Shown here piece by piece: positions 16,404-24,498 of a DNA stretch of 64,000 nt; positions within the stretch are counted from its first letter, which is position 1, and each line of letters starts with the position of its first letter. Position numbers and translations under genes: made by a program. The stretch lies in NCBI GenBank assembly GCA_036675345.1, contig JAKFFE010000020.1, positions 1 through 64,000 of the forward strand. The letters are read 5' to 3'. The DNA is from JALYOC01 sp036675345. GTDB taxonomy: Bacteria; Myxococcota; Myxococcia; Myxococcales; Myxococcaceae. Under the pieces are notes generated by a model. The model did not search any database. It was not told where the DNA came from and saw only the letters and a program-made list of their open reading frames with translations.

Positions 16404-16769
16404 TCAGCCCCGCTTGGCGAGCAGCTTCTTCAGCTCGCCGGTCTGACTCAGCCGTCGGAGATCGCTGGCCCCGCCGATGAAGGTGCCCTTCACGAAGATC
16501 AGCGGGAAGGTGGGCCATCCCACCCAGAGTTTGAGCGCCAGCCGGCGCTTCCAGCCCCGGAGGTAGCTTCCGTATTGCAGATACCGGTGCGGGATGTTCT
16601 CGGCTTCCAACAGCCTCCGCGCCCGCCTTCCCGGCTGCAGGCCGCTGACCCCGACCACCACCACCTCGTGCTCGGCGACAGCCTTCGCCACCTCGTCAAC
16701 CAGATCGGCGTGGTACCGCTCCTGGGCGGCAGTGACGGAGGGGAGGACGGGCGGTCGCGGTGGGGCCAT
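16404..16769 (-). CDS. Glutaredoxin-like protein lacking the redox cysteine
   Basis: 121 residues from ATG 16769. The glutaredoxin/monothiol Grx frame is clear: HEVVVVGVSG, then RRARRLLEAENIPHRYL, then WPTFPLIFVKGTFIGGASDL and GELKKLL. At the active-site position, where CPYC or CGFS is expected, it reads GLQPG (residues 43-47), so Leu44 takes the Cys place. No other Cys exists in the protein. It therefore cannot use classical thiol chemistry. It may be a binding or scaffold version, and similar Cys-less forms seem to occur in relatives. It is divergent from the arsR-type gene. Confidence 0.82.
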   Translation of the reverse strand: MAPPRPPVLPSVTAAQERYHADLVDEVAKAVAEHEVVVVGVSGLQPGRRARRLLEAENIPHRYLQYGSYLRGWKRRLALKLWVGWPTFPLIFVKGTFIGGASDLRRLSQTGELKKLLAKRG

Positions 16770-16816
16770 GGGCGCGCATCGTAAGCCGCCGACATCCGGC
16801 CCTCCAGACCCATTAC

Positions 16817-16838
16817 ATGCCTTGACAGGCATATGCCT
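16817..16838. promoter_or_regulatory. Candidate ArsR operator overlapping a -35 box
   Basis: Three half-sites are arranged as ATGCCT (16817-16822), AGGCAT (16827-16832) and ATGCCT (16833-16838). The last two form a perfect 12-bp palindrome, AGGCATATGCCT. TTGACA at 16822-16827 is a consensus -35 inside the cluster; a weak -10 such as CATCTT lies 18 bp downstream. The arsR-type start codon follows at 16858. The layout suits autorepression by the downstream dimeric regulator. Confidence 0.55.
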
Positions 16839-16857
16839 ACGTGAGCATCTTTCTCTC

Positions 16858-17202
16858 ATGGTCGACACGTTCGCAGCGCTGGCAGAGCCCAACCGGTTCC
16901 GGATCGTCGAGCTCCTCCGCTCGGGTGCTCGCCCGGTGAACGAGATCGGCGAGCGGCTGAAGCTGAACCAGCCGCAGGTCTCCAAGCACCTCAAGGTGCT
17001 TAAGGAGGCGGGAATCGTGGAGGTACAGCCGAGGGCGCAGCAGCGACTCTACGAGCTGCGCGCCGAACCCCTCCGGGAGCTGCACGGCTGGCTGGAGAAG
17101 TACCGCGAGGTCTGGGACGCGCGCTTCGCGGAGTTGGATGACGTGATCGAAGACCTGAAGACCCAGGAGAAGGCCCATGGACGCAGCAGCAGGAAGCAGT
17201 GA
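16858..17202 (+). CDS. ArsR-family winged-helix transcriptional regulator
   Basis: 114 residues. The protein opens MVDTFAALAEPNRFRIVELLR, the usual ArsR start. It has the recognition helix NEIGERLKLNQPQVSKHLKVL and a wing (IVEVQPRAQQRLYELR). It lacks the Cys pairs of arsenite or metal sensors, so it belongs to the subgroup paired with AHSA1/SRPBCC genes, as is the case here. It overlaps the next gene by 26 bp in another frame. No Shine-Dalgarno precedes the ATG, and a promoter at 16822 would start RNA near the ATG, so a leaderless message is possible. Autoregulation is inferred from the palindromic site at 16817-16838. Confidence 0.92.
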   Translation: MVDTFAALAEPNRFRIVELLRSGARPVNEIGERLKLNQPQVSKHLKVLKEAGIVEVQPRAQQRLYELRAEPLRELHGWLEKYREVWDARFAELDDVIEDLKTQEKAHGRSSRKQ

Positions 17203-17695
17203 GCGCAGCGTGAAGAACTCCACCGTGATCGAGCTGGAGGGAGACCGGACCCTGGTGATGTCCCGCCTCTTCAACGGTCCACCGAGGATCGTCTTCGAGG
17301 CCTGGACCCGCCCCGAGCTGGTGGCCCGCTGGTGGGCACCGGCCTCCCTGGGGACGAAGATCGACTCGGTCACCGCGGACGTCCGCGTGGGGGGCAAGTA
17401 CCGGTATGCCCTCCGGACCCCCGACGGCAACGAGGTCGCGTTCTCCGGCGAGTACACCGAAGTCACCCCACCCAAGCGCCTCGTCTACACCTCACGCTTC
17501 GAGCCATACCCGGACACGGTCATCACCACCGTGACGTTCGAGGACCGCGGCAACCAGACTCTCCTGGTCTCCCGCGAGGTCTATCCCTCCGCGGAGGTGC
17601 GCAAGCTGGCGGTCGAGTCCGGGATGGAGACCGGCATGCGCGAGTGCATGGAGCAGATCGAGACGCTGGTGGCAGAGCTCGTGGCCAAGGTCTGA
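17177..17695 (+). CDS. SRPBCC (AHSA1-type) protein
   Basis: 172 residues with the AHSA1/Bet v1-like signature: LVMSRLFNGPPRIVFEAWT, WWAPASLGTKIDSVTADVRVGGKYRY, VAFSGEYTEVTPPKRLVYTSRF, then a C-terminal helix with GMRECMEQIETLVAEL. The fold forms a hydrophobic pocket for a small ligand. In this common two-gene unit the ArsR protein regulates the SRPBCC partner, but the ligand is unknown. The ATG at 17177 lies inside the end of the arsR-type gene, implying coupled translation; GTG at 17210 is a possible shorter start. Confidence 0.9.
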   Translation: MDAAAGSSERSVKNSTVIELEGDRTLVMSRLFNGPPRIVFEAWTRPELVARWWAPASLGTKIDSVTADVRVGGKYRYALRTPDGNEVAFSGEYTEVTPPKRLVYTSRFEPYPDTVITTVTFEDRGNQTLLVSREVYPSAEVRKLAVESGMETGMRECMEQIETLVAELVAKV

Positions 17696-17730
17696 GCGGC
17701 TGGCCGTGCGCCGGCCCGGGGCGCAGCAGG

Positions 17731-17908
17731 TTATCGGCGGCGGGGACGTGGGGTGGCGTTGCGCGCCGCCAGCAAGCGGCCGACCTCGTGCAGCGTTCGG
17801 CGCAGCGCGGCAGGTTCCAGCACCTCCACGCCCGCCCCCAGCGCGGTGAGCTGTTCGGCGGCCACCTCTTCGCCCTCCAGTTGCAGCTCCACCTCGCGCC
17901 GGCACGAG
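17731..17908 (-). pseudogene. C-terminal remnant of a WYL/HTH-type regulator
   Basis: On the minus strand a frame ending at TAA 17731-17733 reads REVELQLEGEEVAAEQL, then TALGAGVEVLEPAALRRTL, then HEVGRLLAARNATPRPRR. This is the typical end of WYL-domain (YafY/DeoR-like) regulators. Upstream of about 17908 the frame breaks and no N-terminal HTH or WYL core is found before the next gene at 17946. It is therefore a short relic. Its neighbours are an ArsR-SRPBCC pair, and YafY-type regulators also often sit beside SRPBCC genes. Confidence 0.5.
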
Positions 17909-17945
17909 GGTCCACTCGCCGGTCCCCTTCGCGGCCGTTCGCGGT

Positions 17946-18533
17946 TCAGTAGGCCTGGGGCTGGGTGCGCAGGTCGTCCAGTCGGAGGTTGAACTCGAAG
18001 GGCTCGGTCTCGTTGCCCCAGCCGAGTTTGGGAGCCACCCGCAGCGCTCCGCTCCAGGGCAACGAGGCCCCGAACAGCAGGGTGCGCATCACGCTCGCGC
18101 CCTCCTCCGGGATGCCGTAGGCCTCATCAAGACTCTGCCCTTCCGGAGTCCGCACATCCTTCAGGTCGTCGACCACCGTCCTGGGCTCGAAGACGGTGTT
18201 TGCGGCCTCGCGGGTCCGCTGCTGGTAGCCCTGCTGCTCCACGGTAACGTCTCGCAGCTCGGTGATCGTGAAGTGGCCCTCCACACCCGGTTTGCGGACG
18301 ATGAGGAACTCGAACCCAACCCCATCGGGTGCACCTCTCAAGGCGAGGGCGTTCGCGTCCAGCCGCCAGGCGCGAATCAGCCTGACGGTGGAGAGTCTGC
18401 CCTCCTGGGTCATCGGGCTGATTGCCGAGGGAGCGCGCACTGGCCCCCCCGCGCTCGTCGAATGCTGGGTGCAGGCGACGGTGCCGAAGGCGAGCAGGAG
18501 CAGGCAGGAGTGGAGCGGAAGCGTCATTCGCAT
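17946..18533 (-). CDS. Predicted lipoprotein, hypothetical
   Basis: 195 residues from ATG 18533 (ATG 18527 is also possible). The signal sequence TLPLHSCLLLLAFGTVAC ends in a lipobox-like FGTVAC. The mature part has paired motifs FLIVRKPGVEGHFTITELRDVTVEQQGY and LKDVRTPEGQSLDEAYGIPEEG, then a beta-rich end (ALRVAPKLGWGNETEPFEFNLRL). No family recognised. It lies in the same orientation as the next TPR lipoprotein gene, 54 bp away, and may be co-transcribed with it. Confidence 0.75.
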   Translation of the reverse strand: MRMTLPLHSCLLLLAFGTVACTQHSTSAGGPVRAPSAISPMTQEGRLSTVRLIRAWRLDANALALRGAPDGVGFEFLIVRKPGVEGHFTITELRDVTVEQQGYQQRTREAANTVFEPRTVVDDLKDVRTPEGQSLDEAYGIPEEGASVMRTLLFGASLPWSGALRVAPKLGWGNETEPFEFNLRLDDLRTQPQAY

Positions 18534-18587
18534 CTGAAGGATGATAGCGGCGCGCCCGGATCCTGGGCCCGGGGTCATAACGCGTGA

Positions 18588-19817
18588 TCAGGGAGAAGCA
18601 GGCAGCGGCGGCGGGGGGCCCAGCGAGGCCGACCGTTCTCCGTCACCGCCGCGAGGCCGGTCCTCCCGCTTCGGAACTGCGGAGCGCGGCGCGAAGACGT
18701 GGTCCAGCACGAAGCGCTCCATGCGCGCCAGCGCCCCGTCGTCCAGGTACACGGTCAGCTGCGGGTGAACGCGGGTCCCCAGCTCAAAGATCACCAGCTC
18801 CCGGAGGAATCCGGCGCGGACGATCTGCTCCAGTCGATCGAGCGGCGCGCTCCGCTCCCCATGGTCGGGCATCGACGGGTCGGTGAGGCGGCGCTGGTAG
18901 GTGACCAGCAGGTTGAGCAGACACTCCATCTCCTCCGCGACGCTGAAGCTGAGCTCCTCGCTGCCGGTCAGCTCCTGGCGATGAGCCGGCTCTCCCAACC
19001 AGAAGCCCTTGCACATCCCGTACATGAACCAGGGCACCGTCTTCGGGTCGGCGCGGATGTGGATGCTCTCGCCGTCACGCCACGCCAGCACCGAGGGCGC
19101 GACCACCTCCGGCAGCGGTGCATACGGAAGCGCCGCGTCGTCCTCGAGCCTCCCCAGGAGCAGGTCATTGCGCGGCTTGAGCACCAGCGACCGAGCGAAG
19201 CTGCGCTTGGCCTCCTCGGTCCGTCCCAGCCTCGCCAGCGCGTTCCCCCGGAAGAAGTGTCCCTGGTAATCGACCGGGTTGATCTCCAGGGCCTTGTCGT
19301 AGGCCTCCAGCGCCGCCCTCGCATCGCCGCTGAAGTACGCGCAGTCGCCGACGTAGAGCCACACCAGGTGGGAGTCCGGATCGATCGCCGCGGCCTTGGC
19401 CGCCAACGCGCCGGCCTCGGCGTACTGCTTCTTGTCGTAGTGCGGCTCCGCTTCCTCAAGCAGCGCCTGAGCCTCCGGCTTCATCGCGCACGGGCCGATC
19501 CGTCGAGGCGTCCCGGTCCCGGTCACGCACGGATGCTCAAGCGTCGGATACCGTGGCGGCCACATCTGCGCCAACGCCTGCCGGGAGGTCACCGGCTCCG
19601 CATCCGTACCTTCAATGGAGTAGGAGATCGGCGAACTCTGCATCCGCGCGACGATCTCCGAAGGCTTCAGGAACCTCGGATTGGGCGGCAGGTTCAGGTT
19701 CAGCGTCAGTTTCCCGTCCCGAGCAGGAGGTGCCTCCGGCGGAGAGGAGGCGGGCGCGCGCTTCGCACAACCCGACGCGATCAGGGCACCAACCAGCACC
19801 AGCAGGGGAGTCCGCAT
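18588..19817 (-). CDS. TPR-containing lipoprotein
   Basis: 409 residues from ATG 19817. The N-terminus MRTPLLVLVGALIASGC is a lipoprotein signal. Residues about 120-250 contain three TPR units (AEPHYDKKQYAEAGALAAKAAAIDPDSHL, VWLYVGDCAYFSGDARAALEAYDKAL, GNALARLGRTEEAKRSFARSL in part). The C-terminal half is distinct: WFMYGMCKGFWLGEP, then MECLLNLLVTYQRRL and VHPQLTVYLDDGALARMERFVLDHVF. TPRs suggest protein-protein contacts at the cell envelope. A TTG at 19838 is in frame but lacks a ribosome-binding site. The 196-bp region upstream is shared with the divergent ELWxxDGT gene. Confidence 0.85.
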   Translation of the reverse strand: MRTPLLVLVGALIASGCAKRAPASSPPEAPPARDGKLTLNLNLPPNPRFLKPSEIVARMQSSPISYSIEGTDAEPVTSRQALAQMWPPRYPTLEHPCVTGTGTPRRIGPCAMKPEAQALLEEAEPHYDKKQYAEAGALAAKAAAIDPDSHLVWLYVGDCAYFSGDARAALEAYDKALEINPVDYQGHFFRGNALARLGRTEEAKRSFARSLVLKPRNDLLLGRLEDDAALPYAPLPEVVAPSVLAWRDGESIHIRADPKTVPWFMYGMCKGFWLGEPAHRQELTGSEELSFSVAEEMECLLNLLVTYQRRLTDPSMPDHGERSAPLDRLEQIVRAGFLRELVIFELGTRVHPQLTVYLDDGALARMERFVLDHVFAPRSAVPKREDRPRGGDGERSASLGPPPPLPASP

Positions 19818-20013
19818 CCGCGAATCATACGGCAACACGGGCCATACATGTCTTCCCCGCCATACGGAGCTTCGACCACACAGCGGCCTTCCAAGTCCGA
19901 CAAACCAGCGCGCACCAGCCTGACTACCGCGGTGCTGCGAAGGGCATCACACCGGCGCCTTCGGATCCGTGGTTTGCTCGTATTCAGCTCCAGACTTGGG
20001 ATAGTTTGGGCCG

Positions 20014-21306
20014 ATGCACGGCGAGAGACGATCGGTGGGGCTTGGGCTTGGCGTCGTCGCGCTGGTTCTCAACGTCCTCTTGGCCTCGCGGTGCACTCCC
20101 GGCCAAGAGGGAGCTGACGGAGGTGTCTCGGACGGAAGCTTCTCCGACGCAGGGCCGCTCGACGCAGGGCCGCTCGACGCATGGCCACTCGACGCAGGAG
20201 ATCCACAGCTCGGGACGCTGTTCGCTCTTCCGGACGGGCTCTATGTCACCGAGAAGGTGGATGGCAGCGTCCGCCTCCACGGCGTTGACGAAGCGGGACG
20301 TCGGCTGGTTCGCATCGCGGAACTGCCCGGGGTGAGCCATCAGTGGGTCGGCCAACGGGTCGGTTCGAGGTTCGTGTTCTCTGCGGAGGGGACCGAGGTC
20401 GGCGCCGAGGTTTGGCAGACCGATGGAACTGAGGCGGGCACGGGCCTGTTGGCAGACATTCACGCAGGTCCGAACGGCTCGAGTCCGCAGCTCCTCTCGG
20501 TCCACGGGGGTCGCCTCTACTTCGTGGCCGACGACGGCATTCACGGTGAGGAGCTGTGGCGAACCGACGGGACGGCCGCCGGAACCGAGCTCGTCGCGGA
20601 TGCATTTGCCGGCACCAATGGCTCCGGTCCTGTGCTGTTGGGGGTCCTCGGTGATCGGGTCGTCTTCGCCGCAAACGGCCTCCACGGGCATGAGCCGAGG
20701 ATCTGGTCGCCCGAGGGTGGGCTGGAGTTGCTTGGTGATCTGATCGCGGACGCTGGGACCAACGCACTATCGAAAGGCGCGCAGCTCGCCGGACAGGTCT
20801 ACTTCACCGCGAAGGGCACCGAAGGTCGCTGGCAGATGTGGCAGACGGATGGAACGAGCGCGGGAACGAAGAGAGCGTTCGAGTCCGAGCTCGATGCGTT
20901 CCTCATTTCACCAGTCGAGGCCACGGGAGGGAGTCTCGTCTTCGTCGGGTGGAGCGGCATGTGGCGCTGGGTCCCCGGCGAGGCCTCGCCGGAACTCGTC
21001 ACCCCGCACGCGCTGCCGGGCCAGACCGTCTTTCGCGAGCCGGATCGCTTCTTCTACTCCTTCTACGTGGAAGCCCATGGCCCGCTCTGGTTCGAGACCG
21101 ACGGGACCGATGGAGGGTCCCGCCTGCACCCGTATCCGACCCGTATCGAATACGTCCAGGGGAGCAGGGTCTACAAAGGACCGGAGTGCTGCAGCAGCAC
21201 GAGGAGGTCATGGGCCTCACGAAACGATCGTGACTTCTTCCTTCGGGGTCTCTCCGAGATCTGGGTCACCGATGGGACGTCCGCCGGAACCCATCAGATT
21301 TTGTGA
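20014..21306 (+). CDS. ELWxxDGT-repeat lipoprotein, copy 1
   Basis: 430 residues. A signal peptide (GLGVVALVLNVLLASRC) ends in a lipoprotein-like Cys. An Asp-rich linker contains four LDAGP/LDAWP-type units encoded by 15-bp DNA repeats near 20157-20206. The body is built of repeats ending in E-(L/V)-W-x-TDGT-x-AGT: EVWQTDGTEAGT, ELWRTDGTAAGT, QMWQTDGTSAGT, EIWVTDGTSAGT, separated by about 45-55 residues with DGIHG and GRLYFVADD segments. Such repeats form beta-propeller or hyalin-like surface proteins in myxobacteria. It is the first of a tandem pair with the gene at 21412 and ends 105 bp before it. Confidence 0.87.
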   Translation: MHGERRSVGLGLGVVALVLNVLLASRCTPGQEGADGGVSDGSFSDAGPLDAGPLDAWPLDAGDPQLGTLFALPDGLYVTEKVDGSVRLHGVDEAGRRLVRIAELPGVSHQWVGQRVGSRFVFSAEGTEVGAEVWQTDGTEAGTGLLADIHAGPNGSSPQLLSVHGGRLYFVADDGIHGEELWRTDGTAAGTELVADAFAGTNGSGPVLLGVLGDRVVFAANGLHGHEPRIWSPEGGLELLGDLIADAGTNALSKGAQLAGQVYFTAKGTEGRWQMWQTDGTSAGTKRAFESELDAFLISPVEATGGSLVFVGWSGMWRWVPGEASPELVTPHALPGQTVFREPDRFFYSFYVEAHGPLWFETDGTDGGSRLHPYPTRIEYVQGSRVYKGPECCSSTRRSWASRNDRDFFLRGLSEIWVTDGTSAGTHQIL

Positions 21307-21411
21307 TCAGTGAAGGCCAGGACGAGACTCGCTTGCCCGGGTGGCGCACAACCGAGGCAATCTGGCCGTGCCGCGAAAACGCTCGCCGCTCGGGTGTGAT
21401 AGCTTTCCGCT

Positions 21412-22911
21412 GTGCCCGGCAAGAGATCTTCATCGCACTTGGGTTCGCTGGGCGTCGTCGCCCTGATCCTCAACGTCCTGCTGGCCTCCAGATGCGTCCC
21501 GGAGCGACAGGCTGAGCCCGATGGTGGAGCAATCGACGGCGGAGCATCCGACGCCGGTGTCAACGCGGTTGTCCGCCGCCGGTTCGGATCGCTGATTGCG
21601 CTACCCGGCGGGGTGTATGTCACGGAGAGGGTGGACGGCACCGTCCGGTTGCATTTGATCAACGAAGCGATACGGCGACTCGTACGGATCAAGGAGTTGC
21701 CCGTGCGCGACTATCACCTGGCCGGTCGCGTGGTTGGCTCGAGGTTTGTATTCGTTGCGGAGGGAGGCGAGGTCGGCAACGAACTTTGGCGAACCGATGG
21801 TACTGCGGCCGGCACCGGCCTCCTCGCGGATATCAACGCGGGGCCGAGCGGCTCGAATCCGACTTTCCTCTCCGTCCATGATGGCTGGCTCTACCTCGCG
21901 GCCGACGACGGGATTCACGGCAGCGAGTTGTGGCGAACCGACGGGACCGCCGCTGGCACCGCCCTGCTCGGGGACATCAACCCAGGTCCGAACGGCTCGA
22001 ATGCGAAGTTCTTATCAACCCACGACCGTTGGCTCTACTTCCTGGCCGACGACGGCATTCACGGTGAGGAGCTATGGCGAACTGACGGGACTGCCGCCGG
22101 CACCGGACTGGTCGCAGACGCATTTCCGGGAGCGGAGGGGTCCTCTCCACAACTGCTCGGTTTCGTGGGTGACCGGATCCTCTTCGCTGCGAACGATGGC
22201 GTCCTTGGACAGGAGCCGCGGGCCTGGTCGCCTGATGGAGGCCTGGAGCTGCTCGGCGATCTGGTTACGGATGGCGGAACCGGCAGTGACGTCAAGAGCG
22301 CGATCCTCGGCGGACACGTCTACTTCACGGCACCGACCTCCCCGAACGGTCGTGTCTTCGACCTGTGGCAGACCGATGGGACCAGTGCCGGAACGACGAG
22401 AGCATGGGACACTCCAATCGGCTCCGGCCGCGTTACGCCCTTCGAGGCGGTCGGAGGGGCCCTGGTGTTCGTCGCGGCCAGCACCCGTGGATTGCAGCGG
22501 TGGGTTCCCGGCGAGGCCTCACCGGAAGTCATCTACGAAATCGCTCAGCCTGGGTACACGGTCTTTCGTGAGCCGGATCGCTTCTACTACCAACACACCG
22601 CGGGTGAGTCCCCGTACCGAGTCTGGGTGGTGAGCGACGGGACCAAGGCAGGTTCTTCCACGGTCGCGTATCAGATGGGCTACAGCGAACTTGCATGGGT
22701 TAGCGGACCGAGAGTCTACAGATTGGTGGGCCGAGACGCCTCACTGGTATCCGGAGACGTTTCCATCCACGTCGGCCTTGGCGGAGGCCTGAGGGGTCAA
22801 GCCTCATGGAACGACCGCGACTACCTTCTGGTATTCAATCAGTCGTTCTACGACCGGCTCGAACTCTGGGTGACCGATGGGACGCGCGCCGGAACGTTTT
22901 CGATTCCGTGA
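21412..22911 (+). CDS. ELWxxDGT-repeat lipoprotein, copy 2
   Basis: 499 residues from GTG 21412. It is a clear paralogue of the preceding gene, with near-identical signal (LGVVALILNVLLASRC), first repeat and final part (WVTDGTRAGTFSI). The middle holds one extra repeat compared with copy 1: two successive blocks GIHGSELWRTDGTAAGT and GIHGEELWRTDGTAAGT with NPGPNGSNAKF between. The linker after the Cys lacks copy 1's LDAGP units. The pattern indicates tandem duplication followed by repeat gain or loss. Probably a surface beta-propeller lipoprotein; ligand unknown. Confidence 0.87.
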   Translation: MPGKRSSSHLGSLGVVALILNVLLASRCVPERQAEPDGGAIDGGASDAGVNAVVRRRFGSLIALPGGVYVTERVDGTVRLHLINEAIRRLVRIKELPVRDYHLAGRVVGSRFVFVAEGGEVGNELWRTDGTAAGTGLLADINAGPSGSNPTFLSVHDGWLYLAADDGIHGSELWRTDGTAAGTALLGDINPGPNGSNAKFLSTHDRWLYFLADDGIHGEELWRTDGTAAGTGLVADAFPGAEGSSPQLLGFVGDRILFAANDGVLGQEPRAWSPDGGLELLGDLVTDGGTGSDVKSAILGGHVYFTAPTSPNGRVFDLWQTDGTSAGTTRAWDTPIGSGRVTPFEAVGGALVFVAASTRGLQRWVPGEASPEVIYEIAQPGYTVFREPDRFYYQHTAGESPYRVWVVSDGTKAGSSTVAYQMGYSELAWVSGPRVYRLVGRDASLVSGDVSIHVGLGGGLRGQASWNDRDYLLVFNQSFYDRLELWVTDGTRAGTFSIP

Positions 22912-23076
22912 TCGCGATGATGTCGGACTTCCGCTACCTCCGGGTGGTGTCGCTGGACGCACCACGGCACCTGGACCGCCAGGCCGCAAACATCCGAGCT
23001 TTCCCCAGAGGTGGAATCCCTAGCGGGCGCGCCTCGGCTCTCCCGCGATCGCTGCCGCCCACGACAGGATGTCGCG

Positions 23077-23623
23077 ATGCAGCCTCTCCGCTCACCGCTT
23101 CGACGCCTCCTCGTGTGGTTGGTGGGACCGCAGCTGGCGTTCGGAGTCTTCGATCTCGCTCGCGTGACGTGGCAGCAGTCCCCACGCGAGGTGCAGGCCG
23201 ACGAGTTCTCGGCGCGGTTCTTCCACGAGCACGTGAAGCTGATCGGCCTCGCGCACTTCGACGACACGCTCACGTACGAGATCGTCCATACGGACGAGCG
23301 GTCCTTCTTCGGAAGGCCAGTGAAGGTCGAGCCGTATGCGCTCCTCCCGCTGAACCGCCCCGAACGGTCTGAGGGAAGTCTCGTCCTCGCTGAGGTGCCG
23401 CTGGTGGAGGGTGAGCGTGTCCTTCCTCGCGCTGGCCTTCTTTCTCTCGATGGCACAGGCACTCCGGGCGCGGCGGCTGGATGGCTATGACCCCGTTCGC
23501 TCTGACGACGACGATGGCCAGGCGCCCGCTGAGGCGGACGACGTGGACTCACAATCGTCGTGGGACGCCGAGGAGGACTGGGCGTCGGAGGACCCGCCGG
23601 AGCGGAGCCGCGCGCGCAGGTAG
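23077..23623 (+). pseudogene. Two-helix membrane protein, apparently frameshifted
   Basis: Frame 1 from ATG 23077 reads MQPLRSPLRRLLVWLVGPQL with a first membrane helix. A soluble loop follows (FFHEHVKLIGLAHFDDTLTYEIVHTDE, SLVLAEVPLVEG), then it drifts into unlikely residues and stops at 23490. From about 23411 a second frame supplies SFLALAFFLSMAQALRARR, a clear second helix, and an acidic tail (RSDDDDGQAPAEADDVD) to 23623. Joining the frames near 23408 gives a sensible TM-loop-TM protein of about 180 residues, reminiscent of DUF3592-type proteins. Either a mutation or sequencing error broke one gene, or GTG 23411/23417 starts a second overlapping gene behind the GGTGGAGG site. Confidence 0.55.
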
Positions 23624-23642
23624 GACTTCGCGGCGCCATTGA

Positions 23643-24206
23643 TCAGTCGAACAGCGCCCAGAAGACTTCCGCCACCAGCCAGGCCCCGTCGGAGTTGTCG
23701 TGGCGGAGGCTGTGTCCGACTGCCAGCGGCGCGCCTCCCCCGTAGTCCATGCTGCCGTAGCAACCTCCGCAGCTGAGGCCGCGGGGCGTGGCCAGCCCCT
23801 CGCTGAGCGGCAGTGCCTTGCTGCAGCCACAGCACTGGACCTGGATGGCCTCGCGTCTCGCTGCCTGGGCGGAGTCACCGCGAGAAAGCGGAACCTTGCG
23901 CCTGGCCAACTCCTCCAGCTCACCCTCGTCCAGGTAGGTTCCCAGACAGGAGCCGCACACCTCCGCCGGGGTGGCCTCCAGCAGCGCGGTGCCCAGGGTG
24001 ATCCCGCAGTAGGCGCAGCGCCGCGTGGTGTGCCCGGCCAGCGGCTCCACCGCCAGCTTGCGGCGGGTGATCGACTCCAGCTCCCCGCGGTCGAACCACA
24101 GCCCCCCGCAGAAGGGGCAGCGGTCCAGCTCCACCTCCTCCACCAGGAAGCGCTGCATCGCGCTGTCACAGCCAGGGCACTGCAGGCGCGCTCGGGTAGC
24201 TTCCAT
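23643..24206 (-). CDS. TFIIB-type zinc-ribbon protein (zf-TFIIB)
   Basis: 187 residues with repeated zinc-ribbon motifs. First CPGC at residues 10-13 pairs with CPFCGGLWFDRGELE, the classic zf-TFIIB signature. A second copy pairs CAYC with CGSCLGTYLDEGELEELARRK. A third CCGC/CGGC pair is near residue 145 and may complete another site. Proteins of this type are small cytoplasmic zinc proteins of poorly defined function. Start ATG at 24206. The upstream 292 bp to the divergent DUF2378 gene hold no recognisable feature. Confidence 0.87.
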   Translation of the reverse strand: MEATRARLQCPGCDSAMQRFLVEEVELDRCPFCGGLWFDRGELESITRRKLAVEPLAGHTTRRCAYCGITLGTALLEATPAEVCGSCLGTYLDEGELEELARRKVPLSRGDSAQAARREAIQVQCCGCSKALPLSEGLATPRGLSCGGCYGSMDYGGGAPLAVGHSLRHDNSDGAWLVAEVFWALFD

Positions 24207-24498
24207 TCGCGCACATCAGACCACGGCTGCCCGCCAGCGGGCGTCCAAGACCAACGGCGGTGTCGGGCCCTCTGTCGTGGCGCCTCCGTTTTCTGGACGA
24301 GCGGCCGGGCTGTGGCTTGGGTCGCGGCGAGGTCTCGCGCCGCCCCGATCTATACGCAGCAGACCGTGCCCCGGGACCCGGACCTCTGGTGCGAGGTGAC
24401 GCAGATCAAGGCCGCCTGAACGGCTGCCGCTGCCCCCCTGCTCTCCATCGACGCTCGGTGACGCGCTAGCATCGTCCCAGGTCGAACTGGAGCAGCGC

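Noticed and set aside
24207..24498. Short plus-strand frame ending YTQQTVPRDPDLWCEVTQIKAA-like residues
   Set aside because: It has no start, no ribosome-binding site and no matching upstream domain; a gene relic is possible but not supportable.
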